Below, one piece after another: positions 1 through 7,333 of a stretch of DNA of 16,156 nucleotides. The stretch is taken from positions 1-16,156 of the forward strand of contig CAZFPI010000061.1 in NCBI GenBank assembly GCA_964521075.1. The letters are read 5' to 3'. Position 1 is the stretch's first letter. Every line of letters starts with the position of its first letter. Under the pieces are notes generated by a model that made no database searches, was not told the DNA's origin, and was given only the letters and a program-made list of their open reading frames with translations. The translations under genes were made by a program, and so were the position numbers. The stretch is from Sterolibacterium sp964521075. Lineage in GTDB: Bacteria; Pseudomonadota; Gammaproteobacteria; Burkholderiales; Rhodocyclaceae.

Positions 1-1657
1 CGTGCTTGATCTTGTACAGCGGCGGCTGGGCGATGTAGATGTGGCCACGCTCGACGAGTTCGGGCATCTGGCGATAGAAGAAGGTGAGCAGCAGGGTGCG
101 GATGTGGGCGCCGTCGACGTCCGCATCGGTCATGATGATGATGCGGTGGTAGCGCAGTTTGGCGATGTCGAATTCCTGTGCGCCGATGCTGGTGCCCAGT
201 GCCGTGACGAGGGTGACGATCTGTTCGCTGGAGATGAGCTTGTCGAAACGCGCTTTTTCTACGTTGAGCACCTTGCCACGCAGCGGCAGGATGGCCTGGA
301 ACTTGCGGTCACGGCCCTGCTTGGCGGAACCGCCGGCGGAATCTCCTTCGACGATGTAGAGCTCGCACAGGGCAGGGTCTTTTTCCTGGCAGTCAGCGAG
401 CTTGCCGGGCAGGCCGATGTTGTCGAGTACGCCTTTGCGGCGGGTGAGCTCGCGCGCCTTGCGGGCTGCTTCACGCGCGCGCGCGGCTTCGACGATTTTG
501 CCGGTGATGGTTTTGGCGTCCACCGGTTTTTCCAGCAGGTATTCCGCCAGTTTTTGCGCCACGATTTCTTCAACGACGGGACGCACTTCGCTGGAAACCA
601 GCTTTTCCTTGGTCTGCGAGGAAAACTTGGGCTCGGGAACCTTGACGGAAAGAACGCAGGCCAGGCCTTCGCGCATGTCGTCGCCGCTGGTTTCTACCTT
701 GGCTTTCTTGGCGATTTCGTTTTCTTCGATGTACTTGTTGATGACGCGCGTCATGGCGGCGCGCAGGCCCGTGAGGTGAGTTCCGCCATCCTTCTGGGGA
801 ATGTTGTTGGTAAAGCACAGCACCTGTTCCTGGTAGGAATCATTCCACTGCATCGCTACTTCAACGGTGATGCCGTCCTTGGAACCCATGGCGTTGAACA
901 CGTTGCCGTGCAGCACCGTTTTTGTCCGGTTGATGTAATCCACGAAGCCTTTGACGCCGCCGGAGAAGGCGAAATCTTCTTCCTTGCCGCTGCGCTGGTC
1001 GACGAGCTTGATGCGGACGCCGTTGTTGAGGAAGGAAAGCTCGCGCACCCGCTTGGCGAGGATGTCGTAATGAAATTCCACATTACCGAAGGTTTCGGCC
1101 GATGCCAGAAAATGCACTTCGGTGCCACGTTTTTCACTGCTGCCGATAACTTTGAGCGGCTCGACGGCTTCACCACGCCGAAATTCCATGTGATGTGTTT
1201 GCCCATCCCGGCGGATGGTCAAACGCAGCCAGTCGGACAGGGCATTGACAACCGATACGCCCACACCATGCAACCCCCCGGAAACCTTGTAGGAATTGGC
1301 GTCGAATTTTCCGCCGGCATGCAGTTCGGTCATGACGATCTCGGCGGCGGAACGCTTGAGTTCGTCGTCTTCCTTGATGCCGGTCGGGATACCCCGGCCG
1401 TTGTCCGTTACGGAAATCGAATTATCCGTATGGATGGTGATGACAATTTCGTCACACCAGCCCGCCAGGGCTTCGTCGATGGCGTTATCAACGACTTCAA
1501 AGACCATGTGATGCAGGCCGGTGCCGTCAGAGGTATCGCCAATGTACATGCCAGGACGCTTCCTGACGGCTTCCAGGCCCTTGAGGATGCGGATGCTGTT
1601 TGAATCGTAGCTTTCGGGCTGGCTGGCGTTGTTCTCGTCGGTGCTAGGCTGCGTCAT
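1..1657 (-). CDS. gyrB: DNA gyrase subunit B, 5' part (C-terminus beyond left edge)
   Basis: GyrB is the ATPase subunit of DNA gyrase, which introduces negative supercoils together with GyrA. The reverse strand from ATG at 1657 reads open for 552 codons to the window edge; full-length family members have about 800. Visible motifs in order are the GHKL ATPase (HHMVFEVVDNAIDEAL near 49-64, DNGRGIP at 85-91, GGLHGVG near 127-133), the QTK loop near 348-350 in the transducer domain, and the TOPRIM metal-binding residues EGDSAGG at 437-443 and DADVDG at 511-516. The start is backed by GGAG six bases upstream. It follows dnaN after 64 bases, and recF, which often sits between them, is absent. ParE, the topoisomerase IV paralogue, is the alternative, but the position next to dnaN argues for gyrB. 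Confidence 0.97.
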   Translation of the reverse strand, partial: MTQPSTDENNASQPESYDSNSIRILKGLEAVRKRPGMYIGDTSDGTGLHHMVFEVVDNAIDEALAGWCDEIVITIHTDNSISVTDNGRGIPTGIKEDDELKRSAAEIVMTELHAGGKFDANSYKVSGGLHGVGVSVVNALSDWLRLTIRRDGQTHHMEFRRGEAVEPLKVIGSSEKRGTEVHFLASAETFGNVEFHYDILAKRVRELSFLNNGVRIKLVDQRSGKEEDFAFSGGVKGFVDYINRTKTVLHGNVFNAMGSKDGITVEVAMQWNDSYQEQVLCFTNNIPQKDGGTHLTGLRAAMTRVINKYIEENEIAKKAKVETSGDDMREGLACVLSVKVPEPKFSSQTKEKLVSSEVRPVVEEIVAQKLAEYLLEKPVDAKTITGKIVEAARAREAARKARELTRRKGVLDNIGLPGKLADCQEKDPALCELYIVEGDSAGGSAKQGRDRKFQAILPLRGKVLNVEKARFDKLISSEQIVTLVTALGTSIGAQEFDIAKLRYHRIIIMTDADVDGAHIRTLLLTFFYRQMPELVERGHIYIAQPPLYKIKH

Positions 1658-1721
1658 GTGAGGCTCCGTAACGGCGGGGGTCGAGCATTTTTACTTTGGC
1701 TGGTGAGCTATCGGGACAGGT

Positions 1722-2822
1722 TCAGACACGCATCGGCATGACGACGTATTTGAAATCCGGATTGTCCTGTAGCTGGAACAGGGCACTGCTACTGGCATCT
1801 CCGAGGTAACACTCGAAATGCTCGCTGTGGATGTTGTTGAGCAAATCCAGCAGGTAATTGATGTTGAAGCCTACGTCGATCTCGGGATAGGCATAACTGA
1901 TTTCAATTTCCTCCTGGGCTTCTTCACGCTCGGTGTTGCTGCCAAGAATCCTGAGGCTGTTGTTGGAGAAAATGAGCCGGATCCCCGGCACTTTTTCAAC
2001 GGTCAGGATCTTTACCCGCAAGAGGGATTGAAGCAGGGACTGCCGTTCAAGAATGACGCATTTTGTGTTCTCTGAAGGAATAACACGTTGATAATCCGGA
2101 AATTTCCCATCAATGAGTTTTGAAATCAGCTCGACATTCCCGAAACGGAATTGTGCCTGGGTCTGCGTGAGCGAAATCTCCAGCGGGTCGTCATTTTCCG
2201 TGAGTTGCCGGGAAAGTTCCAGAACGGTCTTGCGTGGAAGGATGACCTCGATATTGGGCTGTTCTTCTTCCAGAGCCTCACGGACAAAAGCCAGACGGTG
2301 CCCATCGGTAGCCACGGCGCAAATTTCGTTATTCCGGACAACCAGCAACAAGCCGTTGAGGTAATAACGGATATCCTGCAAGGCCATGGCGTACTGCACC
2401 CGGGAGAGCAAACGCTTGAATTTTCCCTGGCCAAGCTTCAGGCGGGTTTGCTCGCCATCGCTGAGCAGCATGCGCGGATAGGTATCGGCTTCCATGGTCT
2501 GCAGGTTGAAGCGGCTTCGCCCCATCTTGATCTGCAAACGGTTGTCTTCAAAAACCAGGCTGACTTCGCCTTCCGGCAGGGAACGCAAGACATCCTGAAG
2601 CTTGCGTGCGCCGACTGTCAGCGTGGTTCTTTCGGAGGGCTCGGTGGTGACATTCGTCCGAATCTGGATGTCGATATCCGAAGCCAGCATGGTCAGACGT
2701 CCTTCGTCCTTTTCGAGATAGACATTTGACAGGATGGCCAGGGTATTGCGTTTTTCAACAATGCCGCATACCGACTGGAGGGATTCCAAAATCTGTTCGC
2801 GGGAGCCTTTGTATAAAAGCAT
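1722..2822 (-). CDS. dnaN: DNA polymerase III beta sliding clamp
   Basis: This encodes the ring-shaped dimeric clamp that tethers DNA polymerase III and other clamp-binding proteins to DNA. It is 366 residues, the same length as the E. coli protein, and ends in the typical YVVMPMRV tail that lines the partner-binding pocket. Family features include KRNTLAILSN near the N-terminus, the internal RYYLNGLLL and ATDGHRLA segments, and DGKFPDYQRVIP in the middle domain. The ATG at 2822 follows a strong Shine-Dalgarno (AGGAGGT on the minus strand near 2832-2838) with an AT-rich nine-base gap. It lies 217 bases downstream of dnaA, with the probable origin elements between them, and 64 bases ahead of gyrB. 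No terminator is visible between dnaN and gyrB, so the two are probably co-transcribed. Confidence 0.98.
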   Translation of the reverse strand: MLLYKGSREQILESLQSVCGIVEKRNTLAILSNVYLEKDEGRLTMLASDIDIQIRTNVTTEPSERTTLTVGARKLQDVLRSLPEGEVSLVFEDNRLQIKMGRSRFNLQTMEADTYPRMLLSDGEQTRLKLGQGKFKRLLSRVQYAMALQDIRYYLNGLLLVVRNNEICAVATDGHRLAFVREALEEEQPNIEVILPRKTVLELSRQLTENDDPLEISLTQTQAQFRFGNVELISKLIDGKFPDYQRVIPSENTKCVILERQSLLQSLLRVKILTVEKVPGIRLIFSNNSLRILGSNTEREEAQEEIEISYAYPEIDVGFNINYLLDLLNNIHSEHFECYLGDASSSALFQLQDNPDFKYVVMPMRV

Positions 2823-3039
2823 TATATATAAACCTCCTAAAACTATTATGCTGCGGCAGTTTCTGTGAGTATTGCCATTAATTCTTTTATTTTCAAACTG
2901 TTATCTTGTTTGTAAGCCTATGGAAAAGTGGCCGGGAAGCCTGTGGGCTCATGTGAATGATTTTGCCGTCGTGGAAAAAATGATGACTTATCCACAAATC
3001 GTCCAGAGCATTTTCAGAGCTTGTTAAGCCTGGGCCAGC
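2823..3039. other. dnaA-dnaN spacer with DnaA-box cluster, candidate oriC element
   Basis: This non-coding spacer holds one perfect DnaA box, TTATCCACA at 2988-2996 on the plus strand. Three one-mismatch boxes (against TTWTNCACA) lie on the opposite strand at 2919-2927 (TATGGAAAA), 2952-2960 (TGTGAATGA) and 2970-2978 (CGTGGAAAA). Their starts are spaced 33, 18 and 18 bases. Next to them, about 2871-2912, is a T-rich, G-poor stretch that could serve as the unwinding element. Box cluster plus AT-rich element beside dnaA is the normal signature of a bacterial origin. The same spacer must also carry the dnaN leader and possibly its promoter. Whether it is the whole origin, half of a bipartite one, or a regulatory DnaA-binding site is inference. 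Confidence 0.6.
2988..2996 (+). promoter_or_regulatory. Perfect DnaA box
   Basis: TTATCCACA matches the high-affinity R1-type DnaA box exactly. I see no other perfect copy in either spacer flanking dnaA. Confidence 0.75.
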
Positions 3040-4539
3040 CTATCCTTTCAGGGTTTGCATCAAGACATGGAGATCATTGCCAAATTGCGTATCTTTGCTT
3101 CGTAAGTCGTTGATTGTACGGCATGCGTGAAGAACCGTCGTGTGATCGCGACCGCCGAAGGCCTCGCCAATTTCGGGCAGACTGTGCTGAGTCAGCTCGC
3201 GCGCAAGCCACATGGCGACCTGGCGGGGGCGGGCGATGGCACGGCTGCGCTTTTTGGAGTGCATGTCGGCGACTTTGATCTTGTAGTAGTCGGCGACGGT
3301 CTTTTGGATCAGTTCCAGTGTCAGCTGACGATTGGTAGCCCCAAAAATATCCTTCAGGGCTTCCCGGGCGACTTCCAGACTGACGGGCTTTCCGTGGAAA
3401 CGGGCAAAGGCCAGCACTTTGTTAAGCGCGCCTTCGAGCTCACGTACATTCGACCGGAGATTTTTGGCTATCAGGAAGGCAACATCATCACCAAGGTCGA
3501 TTTTTGTTGCTTCTGCCTTTTTCTTCAGGATGGCAACGCGCATCTCCAGTTCGGGAGGTTCGATCTGTACGGTCAAACCCCAGTCAAAACGGGAGACAAG
3601 CCGTTCTTCCAGGCCGGTAATATCCTTGGGGTAGGTGTCACAGGTGATGACAATCTGCTTGCGGGCTTCGACAAGCGCATTGAAGGCGTAGAAAAATTCT
3701 TCCTGGGTGCGATTCTTGTTGTTGAAGAACTGGATGTCGTCGATCAGCAGCAGGTCCAGTGAGCGGTAGTAACGCTTGAAAACGTCGAAGGATTTTTGCT
3801 GATAGGCGCGGACAACATCGGCAAAATAATCTTCAGCGTGAACATAGCGGATGACAGAATTTGGGTTTTGTCGCCAGACTTCATTGCCCAGCGCGTGGAT
3901 CAAGTGGGTTTTGCCCAGGCCGACGCCGCCGTAGATGAACAGGGGGTTGTAGGACGCCCCGGGATTTTGGGCAACCTGCTGTGCTGCCGCTCGAGCTAGG
4001 TCGTTGGCTCGACCCGTGATGAGATTGTCAAAGGTGAAATTCGGGTTCAGGCGGGATTTTTCGTAGAAATTATCTTCACTGCGGTTATGGCTCAGCGTAT
4101 TGATGATGCTGGGTGCTGCGATATCGGCGGAGGGCAGGGAAGGGGATTTCCGGGAAGGCTCCGGGGACTGGGCTGTTTTCGTGGCAGGCTCGCTGGCCTC
4201 GTTTTTTTCGGCCAGATTGAGCGTGATTTCAATGGGGGAATCAAAGTATTCCTGGCCAAGTGCCTGGATCTGGCCAAGATAACGCTCACGTACCCATTGC
4301 AGCACGAAGCGGTTGGGGACGATCAGCTGCAGCTGCCGCCGGGACACGGCGGCGTGCTCCATGGATAGTTCGGCATCCGGAAGAGCGAGGTTTTCTGCCT
4401 GTGTGTCGTCGTCGCCCGATCCGCCGGAGGAGCAATCTTCGATACGCAGGGATTTGATCCAGGTGTTGTACTGCTGGGCCGGTAGTTCTTTTTCAAACCG
4501 GTTCAGACAGGTCGACCAGAATTCGCTGATGGATGTCAC
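3040..4539 (-). CDS. dnaA: Chromosomal replication initiator DnaA
   Basis: DnaA is the AAA+ protein that binds DnaA boxes, melts the origin and recruits the helicase. It has 499 residues against 467 in E. coli. Domain I is at 1-110, a proline/serine-rich linker at about 111-165, then the AAA+ core: Walker A GGVGLGKTH at 204-212, Walker B LLLIDDIQ at 263-270, sensor 1 VITCD at 297-301, arginine finger in SRFDWGL (R317), sensor 2 NVRELEG at 364-370. The DNA-binding signature RDHTTVLHACRTI is at 464-476. The start is GTG at 4539, also the E. coli start codon; no in-frame ATG precedes the domain I helix, and no good Shine-Dalgarno is visible, suggesting weak initiation. Odd point: residues 35-66 form an acidic, glycine/serine-rich insertion in domain I. 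A minus-strand TAAAAT at 4656-4661 could be a -10, but it has no convincing -35. Confidence 0.98.
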   Translation of the reverse strand: MTSISEFWSTCLNRFEKELPAQQYNTWIKSLRIEDCSSGGSGDDDTQAENLALPDAELSMEHAAVSRRQLQLIVPNRFVLQWVRERYLGQIQALGQEYFDSPIEITLNLAEKNEASEPATKTAQSPEPSRKSPSLPSADIAAPSIINTLSHNRSEDNFYEKSRLNPNFTFDNLITGRANDLARAAAQQVAQNPGASYNPLFIYGGVGLGKTHLIHALGNEVWRQNPNSVIRYVHAEDYFADVVRAYQQKSFDVFKRYYRSLDLLLIDDIQFFNNKNRTQEEFFYAFNALVEARKQIVITCDTYPKDITGLEERLVSRFDWGLTVQIEPPELEMRVAILKKKAEATKIDLGDDVAFLIAKNLRSNVRELEGALNKVLAFARFHGKPVSLEVAREALKDIFGATNRQLTLELIQKTVADYYKIKVADMHSKKRSRAIARPRQVAMWLARELTQHSLPEIGEAFGGRDHTTVLHACRTINDLRSKDTQFGNDLHVLMQTLKG

Positions 4540-4571
4540 AGGATTATCTGTAGTGTGGGGGGAGGTGGGTA

Positions 4572-4598
4572 AGTTATGTATCTTATTGATAAGTAACT
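4572..4598. repeat. AT-rich inverted repeat upstream of dnaA
   Basis: The core CTTAT-TG-ATAAG at 4582-4593 is a perfect inverted repeat. It is partly embraced by AGTTA (4572-4576) and TAACT (4594-4598). It lies 33-59 bases ahead of the dnaA start, inside the expected 5' leader or promoter. It could be an operator, an mRNA hairpin or part of an origin unwinding element; the sequence alone does not decide. Confidence 0.35.
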
Positions 4599-4705
4599 AT
4601 TTTTAGCACCGTTTGGCAAGAGAAAGCCCACTGGGACGATGCTGGATAACAGAACATTTTAGCGGGTTTGACCAGAGTTCACTACGCCTGCCTGAAATAA
4701 AGCAC

Positions 4706-4734
4706 TTGACAAAACGGCTTTGAAATTATGTAAT
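4706..4734 (+). promoter_or_regulatory. Sigma-70-type promoter for rpmH
   Basis: A perfect -35 TTGACA (4706-4711) is followed after 17 bases by -10 TGTAAT (4729-4734). Transcription would begin near 4741, giving a leader of about 23 bases before the rpmH ATG. It would serve rpmH, rnpA and probably the genes downstream. It is the strongest plus-strand promoter match in the spacer between dnaA and rpmH. Confidence 0.7.
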
Positions 4735-4763
4735 CGCGGGTTCTTTTTCAGAGGGATATTGTC

Positions 4764-4898
4764 ATGAAACGCACTTATCAGCCTTCGGTCGTTCGCCGCA
4801 AGCGTACTCACGGCTTTCTCGTGCGCATGCGCACGAAGGGCGGTCGCGCCGTGATTCGTGCGCGTCGCGCCAAAGGCCGCAGCCGTCTGGGCGTCTGA
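4764..4898 (+). CDS. rpmH: 50S ribosomal protein L34 (bL34)
   Basis: This small, very basic protein of the large ribosomal subunit has 44 residues, the family's usual length. It begins MKRTYQPSVVRRKRTHGF and carries the conserved RMRTKGGRAVI segment, then an arginine/lysine-rich tail. The ATG at 4764 is preceded by GAGGG at 4751-4755, eight bases upstream. It diverges from dnaA and precedes rnpA, the order found beside most bacterial origins. Confidence 0.97.
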   Translation: MKRTYQPSVVRRKRTHGFLVRMRTKGGRAVIRARRAKGRSRLGV

Positions 4899-4946
4899 AC
4901 CAGAAACCGACATCCGGGGTATTGGCGTAGCCTGTTCGGGTCGCGC

Positions 4947-4960
4947 GATTCTCCGGAATC
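4947..4960 (+). other. Small hairpin in the rpmH-rnpA spacer
   Basis: GATTC and GAATC pair around a TCCG loop. As RNA this gives a five-base-pair stem closed by a C(UCCG)G tetraloop, a member of the stable UNCG class. There is no U-tract behind it, so it is not an intrinsic terminator. It ends 23 bases before the chosen rnpA start and could influence RNA processing or initiation; function is inferred. Confidence 0.35.
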
Positions 4961-4983
4961 AGTGGATGGGTGACGAGAGCAGC

Positions 4984-5427
4984 ATGGTGTTCGAGGAACC
5001 CGAAGGGCTGGATTACAGTTTTTCGGGTGGCTCCAGATTGCATACTGCCGCAGATTTTTCGCGGGTATTCGCCGCGCGCCGTTCCTTGCGTGGTGAATTC
5101 TTCGACCTGCATTACCTGATGCTTCAACCTGAACAGGTTTTGGCTGGGCGTGGTGCCGATGTGCGGATGGGTCTGGTCGTTGCCAAGAAACTGGCGCGTC
5201 GCGCCGTGCTGCGTAATGTATTGAAACGCCTCGCTCGCGAGGCTTTTCGTCATACCCGTAATGGTTTGCCATCCTGCGATCTGGTGTTCCGTCTGGCCAG
5301 GCCGCCGCTTCGCTCGCCACAGCAAAAGCAACAGGATTCGACTTTGCGTCATGCCTGGCGAACGGATATTGACCGCTTGCTGACACGATTGAGCGAAATT
5401 TCCCGGAAAGAGGGTTTGCGGTCATGA
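4984..5427 (+). CDS. rnpA: Ribonuclease P protein component
   Basis: RnpA is the protein subunit of RNase P, helping the catalytic RNA trim 5' leaders from pre-tRNAs. The N-terminal SRLHTAADFSRVF segment is the family's leader-binding start. Next comes RMGLVVAKKLARRAVLRN (about 91-108 of the chosen protein), matching the conserved RNR-type basic helix; here the motif is the variant RRAVLRNVLKRLARE. From ATG 4984 the protein has 147 residues. The frame stays open upstream to 4858, inside rpmH; ATG 4966 is a second possible start giving 153 residues. No start has a strong Shine-Dalgarno; GACGAGAG at about 4972-4979 favours 4984. The TGA stop overlaps the yidD ATG (ATGA), implying coupled translation. 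Identity is secure, the exact start is not. Confidence 0.92.
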   Translation: MVFEEPEGLDYSFSGGSRLHTAADFSRVFAARRSLRGEFFDLHYLMLQPEQVLAGRGADVRMGLVVAKKLARRAVLRNVLKRLAREAFRHTRNGLPSCDLVFRLARPPLRSPQQKQQDSTLRHAWRTDIDRLLTRLSEISRKEGLRS

Positions 5428-5645
5428 AATCCCTGATCGCTTTCCCACTGGTCGGCCTGATACGGCTTTACAGGTATTTTCTCAGCCCTTGGCTTGGGAA
5501 CCGTTGTCGTTTTTTTCCGAGTTGTTCCGAATACGCCGACGAGGCATTGTGTCGTCATGGCGTGTTGCGTGGCTCATGGCTGGCTGCGTCCCGGATAGCT
5601 CGCTGTCATCCTTGGCATCCGGGTGGTCATGACCCCGTGCCCTAG
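5424..5645 (+). CDS. yidD: Membrane protein insertion efficiency factor YidD
   Basis: YidD is a small peripheral inner-membrane protein that helps membrane protein insertion alongside YidC. The 73-residue product has an amphipathic N-terminal helix (about 1-22), then the family core: FFPSCSEYADEAL near 30-42, RHGVLRGSWLAASRIARC near 44-61, and HPGGHDPVP at the end, with cysteines in the usual places. The ATG overlaps the rnpA stop by four bases and needs no Shine-Dalgarno of its own if translation is coupled. yidC begins 17 bases downstream. Confidence 0.96.
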   Translation: MKSLIAFPLVGLIRLYRYFLSPWLGNRCRFFPSCSEYADEALCRHGVLRGSWLAASRIARCHPWHPGGHDPVP

Positions 5646-5662
5646 TCGAAAGACCGTCATCG

Positions 5663-7333
5663 ATGGATAACCAACGTCTGATTCTGCTGCTGGTATTTTC
5701 ATTTTCCATCATCATGTTGTGGGAATCCTGGCAGAAACAGGGACATTCCGATCCTGCACAGGCTTCCGCCGTGGCTACGCAGCAGGCGAGATCGGCTGTT
5801 GATCCCAGTGTGCCAACACCATCGCTTCCTTCCAGCACGCCTGCTTCCACGAGCGGTGCGGAAGCAGTGCCGGCTGACCGGAAGGAAATTACGCCTGCTG
5901 CCGCGCATCAGATCATCCGCACCGACCTGTTTATCGCAGAAATATCAGCAACAGGTGGCGATCTGGTTCGCCTGGAGCTGCTCAAGCACCATGCCACCGA
6001 AGACAAAAACAAGAATTTTGTCCTGTTCGATAATGGCGAAAAACATGTTTATCAGGCGCAAAGCGGCTTGATCGGGGATGGCCTGCCCAATCACAAAACG
6101 CTCTACCAGTTTGTTTCGACCGAAAAGGAACTGGCCGATGGCCAGCAAACGCTGTCGGTTCGTCTTGAAACAACCTTGAACAATATCCGGGTAACGAAGA
6201 CCTATAATTTTCACCGTGGAAATTATCTTATTGATGTAAAAGAAGAAGTCACAAACACCGGAACAACACCGCTGGCTCTCCATACCTATTTTCAGACGGT
6301 GCGCGATGGTCGCCCGCCCGAGGGAGCCATGGGTGGCATGATGGGCGTCAATGTCTTTACGGGCCCGGCACTTTATACGGAGCAGGACAAGTATCACAAA
6401 GTTACTTTCGAAGATGTCGCCAAGGGCAAGGCCAAGTTTCCGCTGAAGGCCGATAACGGCTGGATCGCCATGGTGCAGCACTATTTCGTTTCAGCCTGGT
6501 TGCCGCAGGGCAAGACAGAACGGGAATTTTTCATCCGCAAGCTGGGCGACGACCTTTACAGTGCGGGCCTCATCCTGCCGATGAACCCGATTCCTCCCGG
6601 GGCGACGGGATCGGTCGACATAGGTTTATATGCCGGCCCGCAGGAGCAGACGAACCTGGCAAAAATCGCGCCGGGCCTCGATCTGGTCGTGGACTACGGC
6701 TGGTTGACAGTCGTGGCTTCCCCCTTGTTCTGGATACTGGAAACGATTCATAAACTGGTTGGAAACTGGGGTTGGGCAATCATCGTTTTGACGGTGCTTT
6801 TGAAGGCTATTTTCTTTCCGCTTTCGGCAGCGAGCTACAAATCCATGGCGAAAATGAAAGTGGTCGCCCCAAAACTCACCCGGCTCAAGGAAATGTATGG
6901 TGACGACCGGGCCCGCCTGAACCAGGAAATGATGGATCTCTACAAGCGCGAGAAAATCAATCCGCTGGGTGGCTGCCTGCCGGTACTAGTTCAGATTCCG
7001 GTGTTCATCGCCCTGTACTGGGTGCTTCTGGGGACAGTCGAGATGCGCTACGCCCCCTTTATCGGGTACATCCACGACCTCTCCGCCAAGGACCCCTATT
7101 TTGTTTTGCCGATCATCATGGGTCTGACCATGGTGCTCCAGACCCGGCTCAATCCTGCTCCGCCTGATCCCATTCAGGCCAAGGTGATGATGTTCATGCC
7201 CATCATGTTTACTGGCATGTTCCTGTTTTTCCCCTCGGGTCTGGTGCTCTACTGGATCGTCAATAACGTCCTGTCCATTGCCCAGCAGTGGCAGATCAAC
7301 CGTGTGATCGAGGGTGACAAAAAGGCCGCTTGA
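5663..7333 (+). CDS. yidC: Membrane protein insertase YidC
   Basis: YidC inserts and folds inner-membrane proteins, alone or with SecYEG; subunits a and c of ATP synthase, encoded later in this window, are classic clients. The 556-residue protein has an N-terminal membrane anchor (about 5-21), a proline/serine/threonine-rich linker (about 45-70), the periplasmic beta-sandwich domain (about 85-330), then the conserved five-helix core from about 350 to 545 with INPLGGCLPVLVQIPVFIAL near 432-451 and FFPSGLVLYWIVNN near 522-535. The position of the hydrophilic-groove arginine of E. coli (R366) is lysine here (K381, in TVLLKAIFFPLS), which as I recall is common in betaproteobacteria. Only a weak GAAAG precedes the ATG. 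The last 20 bases overlap mnmE. Confidence 0.98.
   Translation: MDNQRLILLLVFSFSIIMLWESWQKQGHSDPAQASAVATQQARSAVDPSVPTPSLPSSTPASTSGAEAVPADRKEITPAAAHQIIRTDLFIAEISATGGDLVRLELLKHHATEDKNKNFVLFDNGEKHVYQAQSGLIGDGLPNHKTLYQFVSTEKELADGQQTLSVRLETTLNNIRVTKTYNFHRGNYLIDVKEEVTNTGTTPLALHTYFQTVRDGRPPEGAMGGMMGVNVFTGPALYTEQDKYHKVTFEDVAKGKAKFPLKADNGWIAMVQHYFVSAWLPQGKTEREFFIRKLGDDLYSAGLILPMNPIPPGATGSVDIGLYAGPQEQTNLAKIAPGLDLVVDYGWLTVVASPLFWILETIHKLVGNWGWAIIVLTVLLKAIFFPLSAASYKSMAKMKVVAPKLTRLKEMYGDDRARLNQEMMDLYKREKINPLGGCLPVLVQIPVFIALYWVLLGTVEMRYAPFIGYIHDLSAKDPYFVLPIIMGLTMVLQTRLNPAPPDPIQAKVMMFMPIMFTGMFLFFPSGLVLYWIVNNVLSIAQQWQINRVIEGDKKAA

Noticed and set aside
2..1603. A 533-codon plus-strand open frame across the whole gyrB region
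   Set aside because: It is the antisense shadow of gyrB. The reverse strand encodes a textbook GyrB with GHKL and TOPRIM motifs, whereas this frame has no recognisable domain and no ribosome-binding site.
3019..3029. Inverted repeat GCTT-GTT-AAGC just past the dnaA stop as a terminator
   Set aside because: The stem is only four base pairs and no U-run follows on the minus strand.
4571..4663. DnaA boxes in the dnaA-rpmH spacer (minus-strand TTACCCACC and TTATCCAGC)
   Set aside because: Each differs from the consensus at two positions in the conserved part, so they were not annotated as boxes.
4858..4983. Upstream extension of rnpA overlapping the end of rpmH
   Set aside because: The extra residues do not resemble the RnpA N-terminus, and the overlap with rpmH is most simply chance openness. 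The start at 4984 gives the normal length.
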